Shown one piece after another: positions 52,642 to 64,000 of a stretch of 64,000 nt of DNA; the first letter of the stretch is position 1, and each line of letters starts with the position of its first letter. Both the position numbers and the translations under genes were made by a program. This stretch comes from Herbiconiux sp. (lineage in GTDB: Bacteria > Actinomycetota > Actinomycetes > Actinomycetales > Microbacteriaceae), in NCBI RefSeq assembly GCF_023264855.1, contig NZ_JAHFUW010000007.1, positions 1 to 64,000 on the forward strand, in the 5' to 3' direction. The notes beneath the pieces were generated by a model, which saw only the letters and a program-made list of their open reading frames with translations, made no database searches and had not been told where the DNA came from.

Positions 52642-53324
52642 GCGACTCGTCCGAGACCGGCGCTCCCCGATCCATGCAGGGCCAGACCTCGGGCGCGGTG
52701 CCGCCGCCCGGCCTGCCCGGCGCCACCGCCACGAGTCCGGTGCAGATCCCCGACAACGCGACGCCCGACCGTATCCTGCCCGACTGGCTGCCGCGGAACG
52801 ACGACCCGGTGCGCCCCACGATGACCCTCTCGACCCTCGGCGTCGACGGATACCCGGATGCGCGCACCGTGCTGCTCAGCGAATACGACGAGAGCGGCTT
52901 CTTCTTCCACACCGACTCCCGCTCGCGCAAGATCGTCGGCACGGCGTCGCCGCGGGCCGCTCTCACCCTGCTCGGCCCCGGGCGCCAGCTGGTGATCCAG
53001 GGAGACGCGAGCATCGCGCCCGCCGAGGAGGCCGAGCGCGTGTACGCCCGGCGCTCGCGCTACCTGCAGATCCTGGCCTGGCTGAACACGCCGGAGTTCG
53101 CGGCCCTCCCGCTGGCCGAGCGCATCGCCCGCTGGGCCGCGTTCGATGCCGAGCATCCGGAGGGCACGCTCACCCCGCCCGACACCTGGGTCGGCTACCG
53201 GGTGACCCCGATCCGCCTCACCTTCTGGGAGGGTCGCCCCGACACGGCGGGCCGCCGCACCGAGTTCACCCGCCCCGAGGCCACCCCCGGCGCCCCCTGG
53301 ACCCGCACCCTCCTCCCCGGCTGA
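52638..53324 (+). CDS. Pyridoxamine 5'-phosphate oxidase-like flavoprotein
   Basis: This is a 228-residue FMN-binding split-barrel protein. The core resembles PdxH: PTMTLSTLGVDGYPDARTVLLSEYDESGFFFHTDSRSRKI, then PRAALTLLGPGRQLVIQGDASIAPAEEAERVYARRSR, and the C-terminal region LTFWEGRPDTAGRRTEF ... WTRTLLPG. In true PdxH the end reads RLxP; here it is TLLP, so the substrate contact Arg is replaced. A flavin oxidoreductase of another specificity is possible. GTG 52638 overlaps the creatininase stop (GTGA). It is the last gene of the operon, followed by a strong hairpin. Confidence 0.87.
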   Translation: MSDSSETGAPRSMQGQTSGAVPPPGLPGATATSPVQIPDNATPDRILPDWLPRNDDPVRPTMTLSTLGVDGYPDARTVLLSEYDESGFFFHTDSRSRKIVGTASPRAALTLLGPGRQLVIQGDASIAPAEEAERVYARRSRYLQILAWLNTPEFAALPLAERIARWAAFDAEHPEGTLTPPDTWVGYRVTPIRLTFWEGRPDTAGRRTEFTRPEATPGAPWTRTLLPG

Positions 53325-53334
53325 GCCCCTTACT

Positions 53335-53388
53335 GACGTGCGGGTTTGTGCTCTATTCCTGCGGAATCAGAGCACAAACCCGCAAGTC
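53335..53388. terminator. Long hairpin between convergent genes, bidirectional terminator candidate
   Basis: TGCGGGTTTGTGCTC (53339-53353) is the exact reverse complement of 53370-53384. The stem continues outward through GAC/GTC after one mismatch, and inward through ATTCC/GGAAT with small bulges. The result is about 23 pairs. It separates the last gene of the catabolic operon from the convergent decarboxylase gene. No T tract is present on either side. Confidence 0.7.
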
Positions 53389-53406
53389 GCCGAGGCCGGG
53401 CGGGGG

Positions 53407-55131
53407 TCAGTGCTTCGCGGCCGCAGCGGCGATGGCCTCGGTGAGCACCGTGAGCAGGCGTGGAGAGTCGCGCTCCGGGAGGCACACCTCGATGAAGACC
53501 GATCGGTCGGTCGTGGCATGCGCCACCTCCAGCGCCGCCGCCAGCTCATCCTGGGTGGAGGCCTTCGCTGTCACCACCCGGTCGGCCGCACCGAAGGCCG
53601 CCGGGATGAGGGTCCAGTCCCAGGGCGTGATGTCTTGGTACACCGCCGCCGGGCTCTGGATCTTGCGCTCGACCGTGTAGCCGTCGTTGTTCAGCAGGAA
53701 GATCACCGGCGTGTAGCCGCGATGCAGCACCGTGGCCAGCTCCTGCACGGTCAGCTGCGCCGCTCCGTCGCCGACGAACAGCACCGCCCGGCGTGACGGG
53801 TCGGCCACGCAGGCTCCGAGCGTCGCCGGGATCGTGTAGCCGATCGACGACCACACGGGCTGCCCGAGCAGCGCCGACTCGTCGGGCAGCACGAGGTCGA
53901 GCGCCCCGTAGAACGAGGTGCCCGCATCCGCGATCACGGTCGTCCCCGGCTGCAGCCAGTCCTGGATCGCGCCCCAGAAATACTCCTGGGACAAGGGCTC
54001 ACCGGCCACGGGCGAGGCGGCGGACGGGACATCCGGATGCCCGACCGGCGAGACCGCCGGCCGGGACGACTCCCCGAGGACCGCGTGCAGCGCCCGGAGG
54101 GAATCCTCCAGGCGCACGTCGTAGAAGGTCGTGTCGGCGATCCGCGCCGAGGTCAGCCCGAGCTCGATCGCGGCATCCTCATCGAAGCGCTGCGTGAAGA
54201 AGCCGGTCAGGAAGTCGCTCATCACCGTGCCGGCCAGCACCAGCAACGGCGCCGAATCGACGGCCTCGCGGGCCGCGTCGACCCGCGTGAACGCACCCAT
54301 GTAGGTACCGAGCGACGCCGGGTGCGACTCGTCGAGGATGGCCTTCGACATGTTCTGCGAGGCCAGGTACACCCCGTCGTGATCGGCGATCGACCGGATG
54401 AGCGGCTCGAGACGCCGGCGGTGCACCTGCGGCCCCACGAGCATCGTGACCCGCGACTGCGCGGCCACGGCCTCGGCGAGCGCCGCCGTGAAGCGGGCGA
54501 GCTCGGCGGCGTCGCTGGAGGCCGCCACCAGGGGCGTGCGCAGGTTCGCCGCGTGCACGGGCGCGACCGCCACGTCGGACGGGATTCCGAGGTACACCGG
54601 CTTCGACTCGCGCAGCGCCGTCATCAGCGCGGCGTCGATGTCGCGCGTGGCGGTGGCGAGGCGCACGATCGTGGCCGAGGCGGTCACCTCGCGGTAGGCA
54701 CGGAAGAAGTGCTCGTAGTCGCCGTCGATCAGCGTGTGGTGAAGGTGCAGCCCCTGCGCGCGGGCCGCGGTGGACGGCATCCCGGTGATCTGCACCACCG
54801 GCACGTCTTCGGAGAAGCTGCCCGCCACGCCGTTGATGGCCGAGAGCTCACCCACCCCGAAGGTGGTCACGAGCGCGCCGATGCCGCGGCGCAATCGCGC
54901 GTAACCGTCGGCCGCATAGGCGGCGTTCAGCTCGTTGGTGGAGCCCGTCCAGTGGAAACCGGGAACGGTCACCATCTGGTCGAGCAGACTGAGGTTGAAG
55001 TCGCCCGGCAGGCCGAACACGTGGTCGGCGCCGAGCTGCACCAGGCGGGTGGCGAGGTACTGGCCGACGGTCACGGTGGTGGGTGTCGGGCTGGCGGGGG
55101 TGGGGCTTCCGGATTGTGTCTGGTCACTCAT
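53407..55131 (-). CDS. Thiamine diphosphate-dependent 2-keto acid decarboxylase (indolepyruvate/pyruvate decarboxylase family)
   Basis: This 574-residue enzyme decarboxylates a 2-keto acid to an aldehyde. The N-terminal PYR domain has HVFGLPGDFNLSLLDQM, the catalytic Glu in GSTNELNAAYAADGYARLRR, and the twin histidines in LHLHHTLIDGDYEHF that mark the pyruvate/indolepyruvate decarboxylase group. The C-terminal domain has the ThDP motif GDGAAQLTVQEL ... NNDGYTVE. A non-conserved insert (SSRPAVSPVGHPDVPSAAS) precedes it. It could form acetaldehyde, phenylacetaldehyde or indole-3-acetaldehyde (an auxin intermediate); sequence alone does not decide. The start is ATG 55131. It lies downstream of the HPr gene (43 bases), probably co-transcribed. 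Confidence 0.93.
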   Translation of the reverse strand: MSDQTQSGSPTPASPTPTTVTVGQYLATRLVQLGADHVFGLPGDFNLSLLDQMVTVPGFHWTGSTNELNAAYAADGYARLRRGIGALVTTFGVGELSAINGVAGSFSEDVPVVQITGMPSTAARAQGLHLHHTLIDGDYEHFFRAYREVTASATIVRLATATRDIDAALMTALRESKPVYLGIPSDVAVAPVHAANLRTPLVAASSDAAELARFTAALAEAVAAQSRVTMLVGPQVHRRRLEPLIRSIADHDGVYLASQNMSKAILDESHPASLGTYMGAFTRVDAAREAVDSAPLLVLAGTVMSDFLTGFFTQRFDEDAAIELGLTSARIADTTFYDVRLEDSLRALHAVLGESSRPAVSPVGHPDVPSAASPVAGEPLSQEYFWGAIQDWLQPGTTVIADAGTSFYGALDLVLPDESALLGQPVWSSIGYTIPATLGACVADPSRRAVLFVGDGAAQLTVQELATVLHRGYTPVIFLLNNDGYTVERKIQSPAAVYQDITPWDWTLIPAAFGAADRVVTAKASTQDELAAALEVAHATTDRSVFIEVCLPERDSPRLLTVLTEAIAAAAAKH

Positions 55132-55174
55132 GCGACCAGCATGCCATCTCGGGGCCCGCTGCCCCCGGCGGCGA

Positions 55175-55435
55175 CTACTCCGCGGCGGCGAGCGTCTCGG
55201 CGAGCTCGCCGAGGAAGGCGTCGGCCGACTCGTCGTCCGAATGCAGCACGACCTCGTCGCCCTGGCCGAAGCCGAGGCCGAGCACGGCCAGGATGCTGCG
55301 CGCGTCGACGGCCGTCGCATCCGGACGCCCGATGGTCACGGCGTGCCCGCTCTCGGTGACCGCCTTGACCATGATGCCCACGGGGCGGGCGTGCAGGCCG
55401 GAGGGGGCGGTGACGGTGAAACGGCGTTCGGGCAT
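55175..55435 (-). CDS. ptsH: Phosphocarrier protein HPr
   Basis: This is an 86-residue general PTS phosphocarrier. The active-site motif GLHARP places the phospho-accepting His at residue 15. The regulatory-serine region reads DARSILAVLGLGFGQGDEV with Ser47 at the site phosphorylated by HPr kinase in Firmicutes; in most actinobacteria no such kinase exists. RBS-like CAGGAG precedes ATG 55435. It supplies the beta-glucoside PTS encoded 2 kb away; the enzyme I gene is not in the window. Gene order HPr then keto acid decarboxylase on the same strand has no obvious functional reason. Confidence 0.93.
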   Translation of the reverse strand: MPERRFTVTAPSGLHARPVGIMVKAVTESGHAVTIGRPDATAVDARSILAVLGLGFGQGDEVVLHSDDESADAFLGELAETLAAAE

Positions 55436-55540
55436 GGCATGACTCCTGAAAGGGTGGGGGGACGACCTCAGGTTTTGCCCGGACGTGGTAACAATCCTGT
55501 TTCGGCCCCTAGTCCACCGCGCGATGCGGCGGCTGTCAAA

Positions 55541-56551
55541 TCAGCTCGCGTGCAGCCGCTCCCGGATGCGATCGAGGGTCTGCATCACCACGACGCTCTC
55601 CTCCAGCGGCATCACGGGGCTCTCGGTCAGCCCGGCGCGGAGGCACCTCTCGACCTCGGCGGCCTGGAAGTGCAGGCCGCGAGGGGTCGGTCCGGCGTCG
55701 AACCGCTCGAGCTCGACCGAGGGGCGGCCGCCGCTGTGCCGGCTGAGCGAGGTCCAGGTGAACCAGTACGGGTCGAGCTCGAGGTACCCCTCGGAGCCGA
55801 TCACGGCGGCCCGGCTCGGCCCCGCCTGCTGCATCGAGAACCGGGTGCTGGAATAGCCGCGCTCGTGCCGCATCAGGACCGTCGCGTCGCCGTCGACACC
55901 GCTCGGCAGGATGTCGCCGACCGCCTCGATCGAGGTCGGCGCCCCGAGCAGCTGCACGGCGAACGAGACGCCGTAGACGCCGAGGTCGATCAGGGCGCCG
56001 CCCCCGAGGTCAGGGTCGAGGTGGCGGCTCCCGGGCTGCGGACGGATGGCCTGGTAGTGCCCGGTGTCGACCGAGCGCAGCTCGCCGATGCTGCCGTCGT
56101 CGATCGCCCGCCGCAGCTCCACCATGGGCGGCAGGAAGCGCGTCCACATCGCCTCCATCGCGAACACCCCGGCGGTCCGGGCGGCATCCGCGACCCGCCG
56201 CGCGCTCGCTCCGTCGACCGTGAACGACTTCTCGATCAGCGCCGCCTTGCCGGCCGCGAACACCATCCCCGCGTGCTCCTCGTGCAGGCCCTGCGGGGTG
56301 GCGATGTAGACCACGTCGACCGTGTCGTCCGCCAGCAGCGCGTCGTAGCCGCCGTGCGCGTGCGGGATGCCGAAGCGGTCGGCGAAGGCCCGGGCCGAGT
56401 CGCCGGAGCGGGCCCCCACGGCGGCGACGGTGTGCCCGGCGGAGGTCAGGTCGCCGACGAAGGCCGAGGCGATCTTTCCGGCACCGAGGATGCCCCAGCG
56501 GATCGGATCCGTCGAGCCGGACGGCGTCGGGGCGGAGGTCGGAGTGGTCAT
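55541..56551 (-). CDS. Gfo/Idh/MocA family sugar oxidoreductase
   Basis: This is a 336-residue NAD(P)-dependent dehydrogenase. The N-terminal Rossmann domain has IRWGILGAGKIASAFVGDL and AVGARSGDSARAFADRFGI. The family catalytic motif ALIEKSFTVDGASARRVADAA (E-K-S/P) follows, then the C-terminal substrate domain (MEAMWTRFLPPMVELRRAIDDGSIGELRSV, LGGGALIDLGVYGVSFAVQLLG). It resembles the dihydrodiol/1,5-anhydrofructose-reductase branch. ATG 56551 is preferred because the upstream in-frame extension crosses the antiterminator site at 56566. It is divergent from the licT-type gene, and its link to beta-glucoside metabolism is likely but unproven. Confidence 0.9.
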   Translation of the reverse strand: MTTPTSAPTPSGSTDPIRWGILGAGKIASAFVGDLTSAGHTVAAVGARSGDSARAFADRFGIPHAHGGYDALLADDTVDVVYIATPQGLHEEHAGMVFAAGKAALIEKSFTVDGASARRVADAARTAGVFAMEAMWTRFLPPMVELRRAIDDGSIGELRSVDTGHYQAIRPQPGSRHLDPDLGGGALIDLGVYGVSFAVQLLGAPTSIEAVGDILPSGVDGDATVLMRHERGYSSTRFSMQQAGPSRAAVIGSEGYLELDPYWFTWTSLSRHSGGRPSVELERFDAGPTPRGLHFQAAEVERCLRAGLTESPVMPLEESVVVMQTLDRIRERLHAS

Positions 56552-56565
56552 GTTAGTATCCCTGT

Positions 56566-56594
56566 GGCTTGTCACTGCATCTGCAGGCAACACC
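56566..56594 (+). promoter_or_regulatory. RNA antiterminator (RAT) site of the LicT/BglG type
   Basis: The 29 bases begin GGCTTGTCACTG and end GCAGGCAACACC. They match the known RAT layout (GGnTTGTnACTG ... GCAGGCAAAACC) with pairing flanks and a short loop CATCT. A -10-like TTAGTAT ends six bases upstream (56553-56559), so the message would start just before the RAT. It precedes the antiterminator gene itself and hence the whole licT-PTS-GH1 operon. Binding by the encoded protein is inference from family knowledge. Confidence 0.85.
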
Positions 56595-56597
56595 GTA

Positions 56598-56620
56598 GCG
56601 GCACTCGACGACGAGGCCGC
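56598..56620 (+). terminator. Hairpin following the RAT, possible attenuator terminator
   Basis: GCGGC-A-CTCG-ACGA-CGAG-GCCGC forms a 9-pair stem with one bulged A, four bases after the RAT. In known systems the terminator overlaps the RAT; here it only abuts it and no T tract follows. Its role as the regulated terminator is therefore tentative. Confidence 0.4.
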
Positions 56621-56646
56621 CGATCGTGTTCCTAGGAGTGGCAGAA

Positions 56647-57471
56647 GTGATCGTACGGCGGGTACTGAACAACAGCGTGGTCGACGCTCTCGACGACTCG
56701 CTGCAAGAGGTCATCGTCTTCGGCAAGGGCCTCGGATTTCATTCCAAGCCCGGCGAGAGCATCGACGAGTCGCTGATCGAGAAGGTCTTCCGGCTCGATG
56801 ACGACGCGGCCAGCCGCCACTTCGCGAGCATCGTGGGCTCCATCCCGGCCGAGATCCTGTCGGCCACCGCCGACCTGGTCACCCGGGCACGCGCCGAGCT
56901 GTCGTCGAAGATCAGCGACAGCCTCTACGCCTCGCTCGCCGATCACCTGAGCTTCGCCGTGCAGCGCGCCCGCGAGGGCGGCGAGTTCACCGTGCCCCTG
57001 GCCGTCGAGGTGCGCCGCTTCTACCCTACCGAGTACGCCTTCGCGAAGAGCGCCGTGACCGAGCTGAACGACCGCCTCGAGGTCGAGCTGCCGCCCGAGG
57101 AGGCGATCAGCATCGCGCTGCACGTCATCAACGCGCAGGTCGGCGGGGCGGCCGACAGCGCGGCCCGCCTGATGGAGCTCACCCACGCCATCCTCGAGAT
57201 CGTGCGCCTGCACTACGGGCTCGACTACGAGGAGGACAGCCCCGCCTACCTCCGCTTCGTCACCCACCTGCGCTTCTTCGCCCAGCGCGTGCTGCTCGGC
57301 GAGACCGTGCAGCGCGACGACGCCGAACTGCTGCGCATCCTGCGCGAGCAGAAACCGGATGCGTTCGCGAGCGTCGACAAGGTCGATGCCTTCGTGATGC
57401 GCAGCCACGGGCACGCCATGAGCGCCTCGGAGAAGGTCTACATCGGCCTGCACATCGCGAACTTCCTCTAG
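56647..57471 (+). CDS. licT: BglG/LicT family transcriptional antiterminator
   Basis: This is a 274-residue RNA-binding antiterminator. The N-terminal CAT domain (1-55) begins VIVRRVLNNSVVDALDDSLQEVIVFGKGLGFHSKPGE. Two PTS regulation domains follow, PRD1 (about 65-165, with SLADHLSFAVQRAREG) and PRD2 (about 170-274, with YLRFVTHLRFFAQRVLLG and the end SEKVYIGLHIANFL). Phosphorylatable His are present in LADHLSF, THLRFF and IGLHIA. GTG 56647 is chosen because GGAG is eight bases upstream and the CAT domain starts there. It should bind the RAT at 56566 when beta-glucosides are imported by the PTS. Confidence 0.93.
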   Translation: MIVRRVLNNSVVDALDDSLQEVIVFGKGLGFHSKPGESIDESLIEKVFRLDDDAASRHFASIVGSIPAEILSATADLVTRARAELSSKISDSLYASLADHLSFAVQRAREGGEFTVPLAVEVRRFYPTEYAFAKSAVTELNDRLEVELPPEEAISIALHVINAQVGGAADSAARLMELTHAILEIVRLHYGLDYEEDSPAYLRFVTHLRFFAQRVLLGETVQRDDAELLRILREQKPDAFASVDKVDAFVMRSHGHAMSASEKVYIGLHIANFL

Positions 57472-57583
57472 ACCCGCACCACGAACCCGCACCACCCCAC
57501 ATCCCACACCCCACCACCGAATCCGAAGCCGCGTCAGGACCCTCCGCGTGAAGCCCGGGATTCTCTACTCATCGGAGAGTTCC

Positions 57584-62353
<4,770 letters not shown>

Positions 62354-62427
62354 CCGCACATGGTAGCGGCGGGGTGTGTCAGCGAGATTTCGCGTCGAGT
62401 CTTCTTTGCGGGCGCCTGGGTGCTGCG

Positions 62428-62466
62428 GATGTCGCGCGCCGGGGTTCAGGCCGGGCGCGACATCCG
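62428..62466 (-). terminator. Hairpin after the aldolase gene
   Basis: GGATGTCGCGC (62428-62438) is the exact reverse complement of 62456-62466. It lies 13 bases past the aldolase stop and about 75 bases ahead of the MTHFR-like start on the same strand. No T tract follows. Confidence 0.55.
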
Positions 62467-62479
62467 GTGGTCGCTCCGC

Positions 62480-63460
62480 TCAGTTCGCCGTGACGAGTTC
62501 GTGCCTCCAGGCCTGACCCGCCTGGCCGAAGACCTCCATGCGCTCGGCGACGATCGCCTGCATCGCCGCACGGCCGCGCTTCTCGTAGAGCGCCGGGTCG
62601 ACGTTGATCCCGTCCTCCGCGAGGTAGCTGCGCACCGCGGCGGCGAAGGCCATGTGCGAGTCCATGCCCTGGTTGATCTTGCGCACGCCGAGTTTGGTCG
62701 AGCGCGCCTTCTCGGCCTCGGGCACACCCCACGACTCCGGCAGCGTGCCCCCGTGCGCGTTGATCACCGCTCGGAGATCTGCCGGCAGGGACGACGAGCC
62801 GTGCATCACCAGGTGGGTGTCGGGAACACGCGAGGCGATCTCGACGATGAGGTCCATGTGCAGCACCGAGCCGTCGGGCGGGCTGGTGAACTTGTACGCG
62901 CCGTGGGAGGTGCCGATGGCCACCGCCAGAGCATCCACGTCCGTCGCTTCGACGAAGGCGGCGGCCTCGTCGGGGTCGGCGAGAACGATCTCCTTGTGGG
63001 CACCGCCGTCTTCCGAGCCGCCGATGGTTCCGAGCTCGCCTTCGACGGAGACACCGCGGGCGTGCGCGTAGTCGGTGGTCTTCTTGGTGATCGCGACGTT
63101 CTCCTCGAAGGTGGAGTGCGTCATGCGGTCGGCGGCGAGGCTGCCGTCGATCATCACGCTCGTGAAGCCGGCCTCGATGGCGCGCACGCAGTCCTCGTAG
63201 CTCGGCCCGTGATCCAGGTGCAGCACGACGGGCACGTCGGGGTAGTCGTCGATGCCGTTGCGCAGCGCCTTCCAGAAGAACTCGTCGCTGCGATGCGCGG
63301 AGGCCCCGACGATCGTCTGCACGATGACCGGGGACTTGGTCGCCCGGGCCGCGTCGAGCACCGCTTCGGCCTGCACGAGATCGGTGACATTGAACGCCCC
63401 GACGCCGTATCCGCCCTCGCGAGCCGCGTCGAGCGCCTGACGCAATGTGATGAGTGCCAC
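62480..63460 (-). CDS. Class II fructose-bisphosphate/tagatose-type aldolase
   Basis: This is a 326-residue zinc-dependent aldolase. It shows family marks VALITLRQALDAAREGGYGVGAFNVTDLVQAEAVLDAA, zinc ligands in VPVVLHLDHGPSYEDCVRAIEAGFTSVMIDGS, and GVSVEGELGTIGGSEDG. DALAVAIGTSHGAYKF (zinc His) and HLVMHGSSSLPADL (zinc His) complete the site. It may act on fructose-1,6-bisphosphate or on another ketose phosphate. The divergent FGGY kinase suggests a dedicated sugar pathway rather than central glycolysis. GTG 63460 has GGAG eight bases upstream, which decides the start over the long upstream frame. Confidence 0.92.
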   Translation of the reverse strand: MALITLRQALDAAREGGYGVGAFNVTDLVQAEAVLDAARATKSPVIVQTIVGASAHRSDEFFWKALRNGIDDYPDVPVVLHLDHGPSYEDCVRAIEAGFTSVMIDGSLAADRMTHSTFEENVAITKKTTDYAHARGVSVEGELGTIGGSEDGGAHKEIVLADPDEAAAFVEATDVDALAVAIGTSHGAYKFTSPPDGSVLHMDLIVEIASRVPDTHLVMHGSSSLPADLRAVINAHGGTLPESWGVPEAEKARSTKLGVRKINQGMDSHMAFAAAVRSYLAEDGINVDPALYEKRGRAAMQAIVAERMEVFGQAGQAWRHELVTAN

Positions 63461-63531
63461 TGTTCCTACTCCTTCGTGTGGAAGCTGCACGTCGCCGGAC
63501 CGGATCTGGCCGATCTTTCTGACAACGATAG

Positions 63532-63544
63532 ACAGAATGTCTGT
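63532..63544. promoter_or_regulatory. Small palindrome between divergent aldolase and kinase genes
   Basis: ACAGA-ATG-TCTGT is a perfect inverted repeat within an AT-richer patch (63516-63560) in the 142-base divergent promoter region. It could be the operator of a sugar-responsive regulator encoded outside the window. Confidence 0.45.
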
Positions 63545-63602
63545 GACGATGCTAGCGTACCGAGTCATCAGGCACCATCGCCGTCGAAGGAGACGCGTCA
63601 GA

Positions 63603-64000
63603 ATGACCATTCCCCTGCTGCTGGGTATCGACATCGGCACCTCGCGCATCAAGGCCAACCTCATCGACCCCCAGGGGCGATCCGTGGCCATCGGGAGTGC
63701 CCTCACGCCGTTCCGCACCACCCCCGACGGCGTCGAGATGACGGCCGGCGCTTTCCTCTCCGCGGTTCGGGAAGCCGTGCAATCACTGGGATCGCGGCTC
63801 TCCGAGGTGCGTGCGGTGGGCATCGCGAGCATGGGAGAGACCGGCACCCTGGTCACCCCGGACGGGCCGGGCGCACTGCCCCTGATCGCCTGGCACGACA
63901 AGCGCGGCGAAGAGGTCGTCGAGGCACTCCGGACGGCCTTCGGCGACGCGGGCATCCGCAGCAAGACCGGCCGGGAGGGCCGCACCGTCACGAGCATCGC
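63603..64000 (+). CDS. FGGY family carbohydrate kinase (5' part, runs off the window)
   Basis: The first 132 codons are present. The ATPase start MTIPLLLGIDIGTSRIKANLIDPQGR holds the phosphate-1 motif (DIGTSxxK) of the FGGY/hexokinase fold. VRAVGIASMGETGTLVTPDG is in the position of the conserved G-Q-M/S-x-G turn, and LIAWHDKRGEEVVEAL matches the WxDxR substrate block of xylulokinase/gluconokinase-type enzymes. The substrate cannot be called from this part. GGAG lies 11 bases before ATG 63603. With the divergent aldolase it suggests a kinase-aldolase route in which the sugar is phosphorylated and then cleaved. Confidence 0.88.
   Translation, partial: MTIPLLLGIDIGTSRIKANLIDPQGRSVAIGSALTPFRTTPDGVEMTAGAFLSAVREAVQSLGSRLSEVRAVGIASMGETGTLVTPDGPGALPLIAWHDKRGEEVVEALRTAFGDAGIRSKTGREGRTVTSI

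Noticed and set aside
57472-57583. A second RAT site upstream of the PTS gene
   Set aside because: No GGnTTGT...GCAGGCAA-like pattern is present in this C/A-rich gap; only the one before licT matches.

Overview
The window looks like chromosomal DNA of a high-GC actinobacterium, most likely a member of the Microbacteriaceae. That is an inference from codon use with G/C third positions throughout, many GTG starts, 1- to 4-base translational overlaps (ATGA, GTGA, TGATG), and the block eno - ftsB-like - DUF501 - S8 protease, with type II NADH dehydrogenase, mfd, pth, ctc-type L25 and smc nearby. No rRNA, CRISPR array or transposase gene was seen. One tRNA gene was found.

Layout. Bases 1-2345 look like the end of an integrated element: a possible gene tail, an ADP-ribosyltransferase-fold-like protein, a 506-base non-coding stretch packed with inverted repeats and GGGGACCA boxes, and a tyrosine integrase that stops 61 bases from the 3' end of a tRNA gene (anticodon UAA), the probable attachment site. 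Bases 2456-22004 are core chromosome: ndh, S8 protease, DUF501, FtsB-like protein and enolase, then two drug-efflux modules (MFS + MarR + TetR; MFS + MarR) with visible operators, hisS, two membrane proteins, mazG, mfd, pth and rplY. Bases 22005-29375 hold gnd, a beta-lactamase-fold serine hydrolase, smc and a VOC protein.

Bases 29467-43273 form a molybdenum-enzyme region. It has moeZ, moaD, moaA, moeA, moaC, mog and moaE, followed by a two-gene xanthine-dehydrogenase-family enzyme in which the 2Fe-2S and Mo subunits are fused. An XdhC-type maturation factor and an unusual amidohydrolase lie further on, with a LysG/LysE exporter pair in between. Together they suggest oxidation of a purine or other N-heterocycle.

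Bases 43524-53324 hold a divergent catabolic locus. To the left are an XRE-cupin regulator and a ferredoxin-reductase-type oxidoreductase. To the right is a nine-kilobase operon: a cytosine-deaminase-like amidohydrolase, an ABC importer (ATPase, permease, lipoprotein), an SDR, a FAD oxidase, a creatininase-family amidohydrolase and a PdxH-like flavoprotein. The substrate is unknown; a small nitrogen heterocycle or amide is likely.

Bases 53407-64000 are sugar-related: a ThDP-dependent 2-keto acid decarboxylase, HPr, a Gfo/Idh/MocA dehydrogenase, and a beta-glucoside operon (LicT-type antiterminator, PTS IIBCA, GH1 enzyme) preceded by a recognisable RNA antiterminator site. An MTHFR-like protein, a class II aldolase and the start of an FGGY kinase follow.

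The most striking unexplained structure is a pair of 154-base intergenic repeats (23467-23620 and 43307-43460) of identical length. Most of their differences are paired, compensatory changes in predicted stems. That points to a structured nucleic-acid element under selection, not just a copied sequence.
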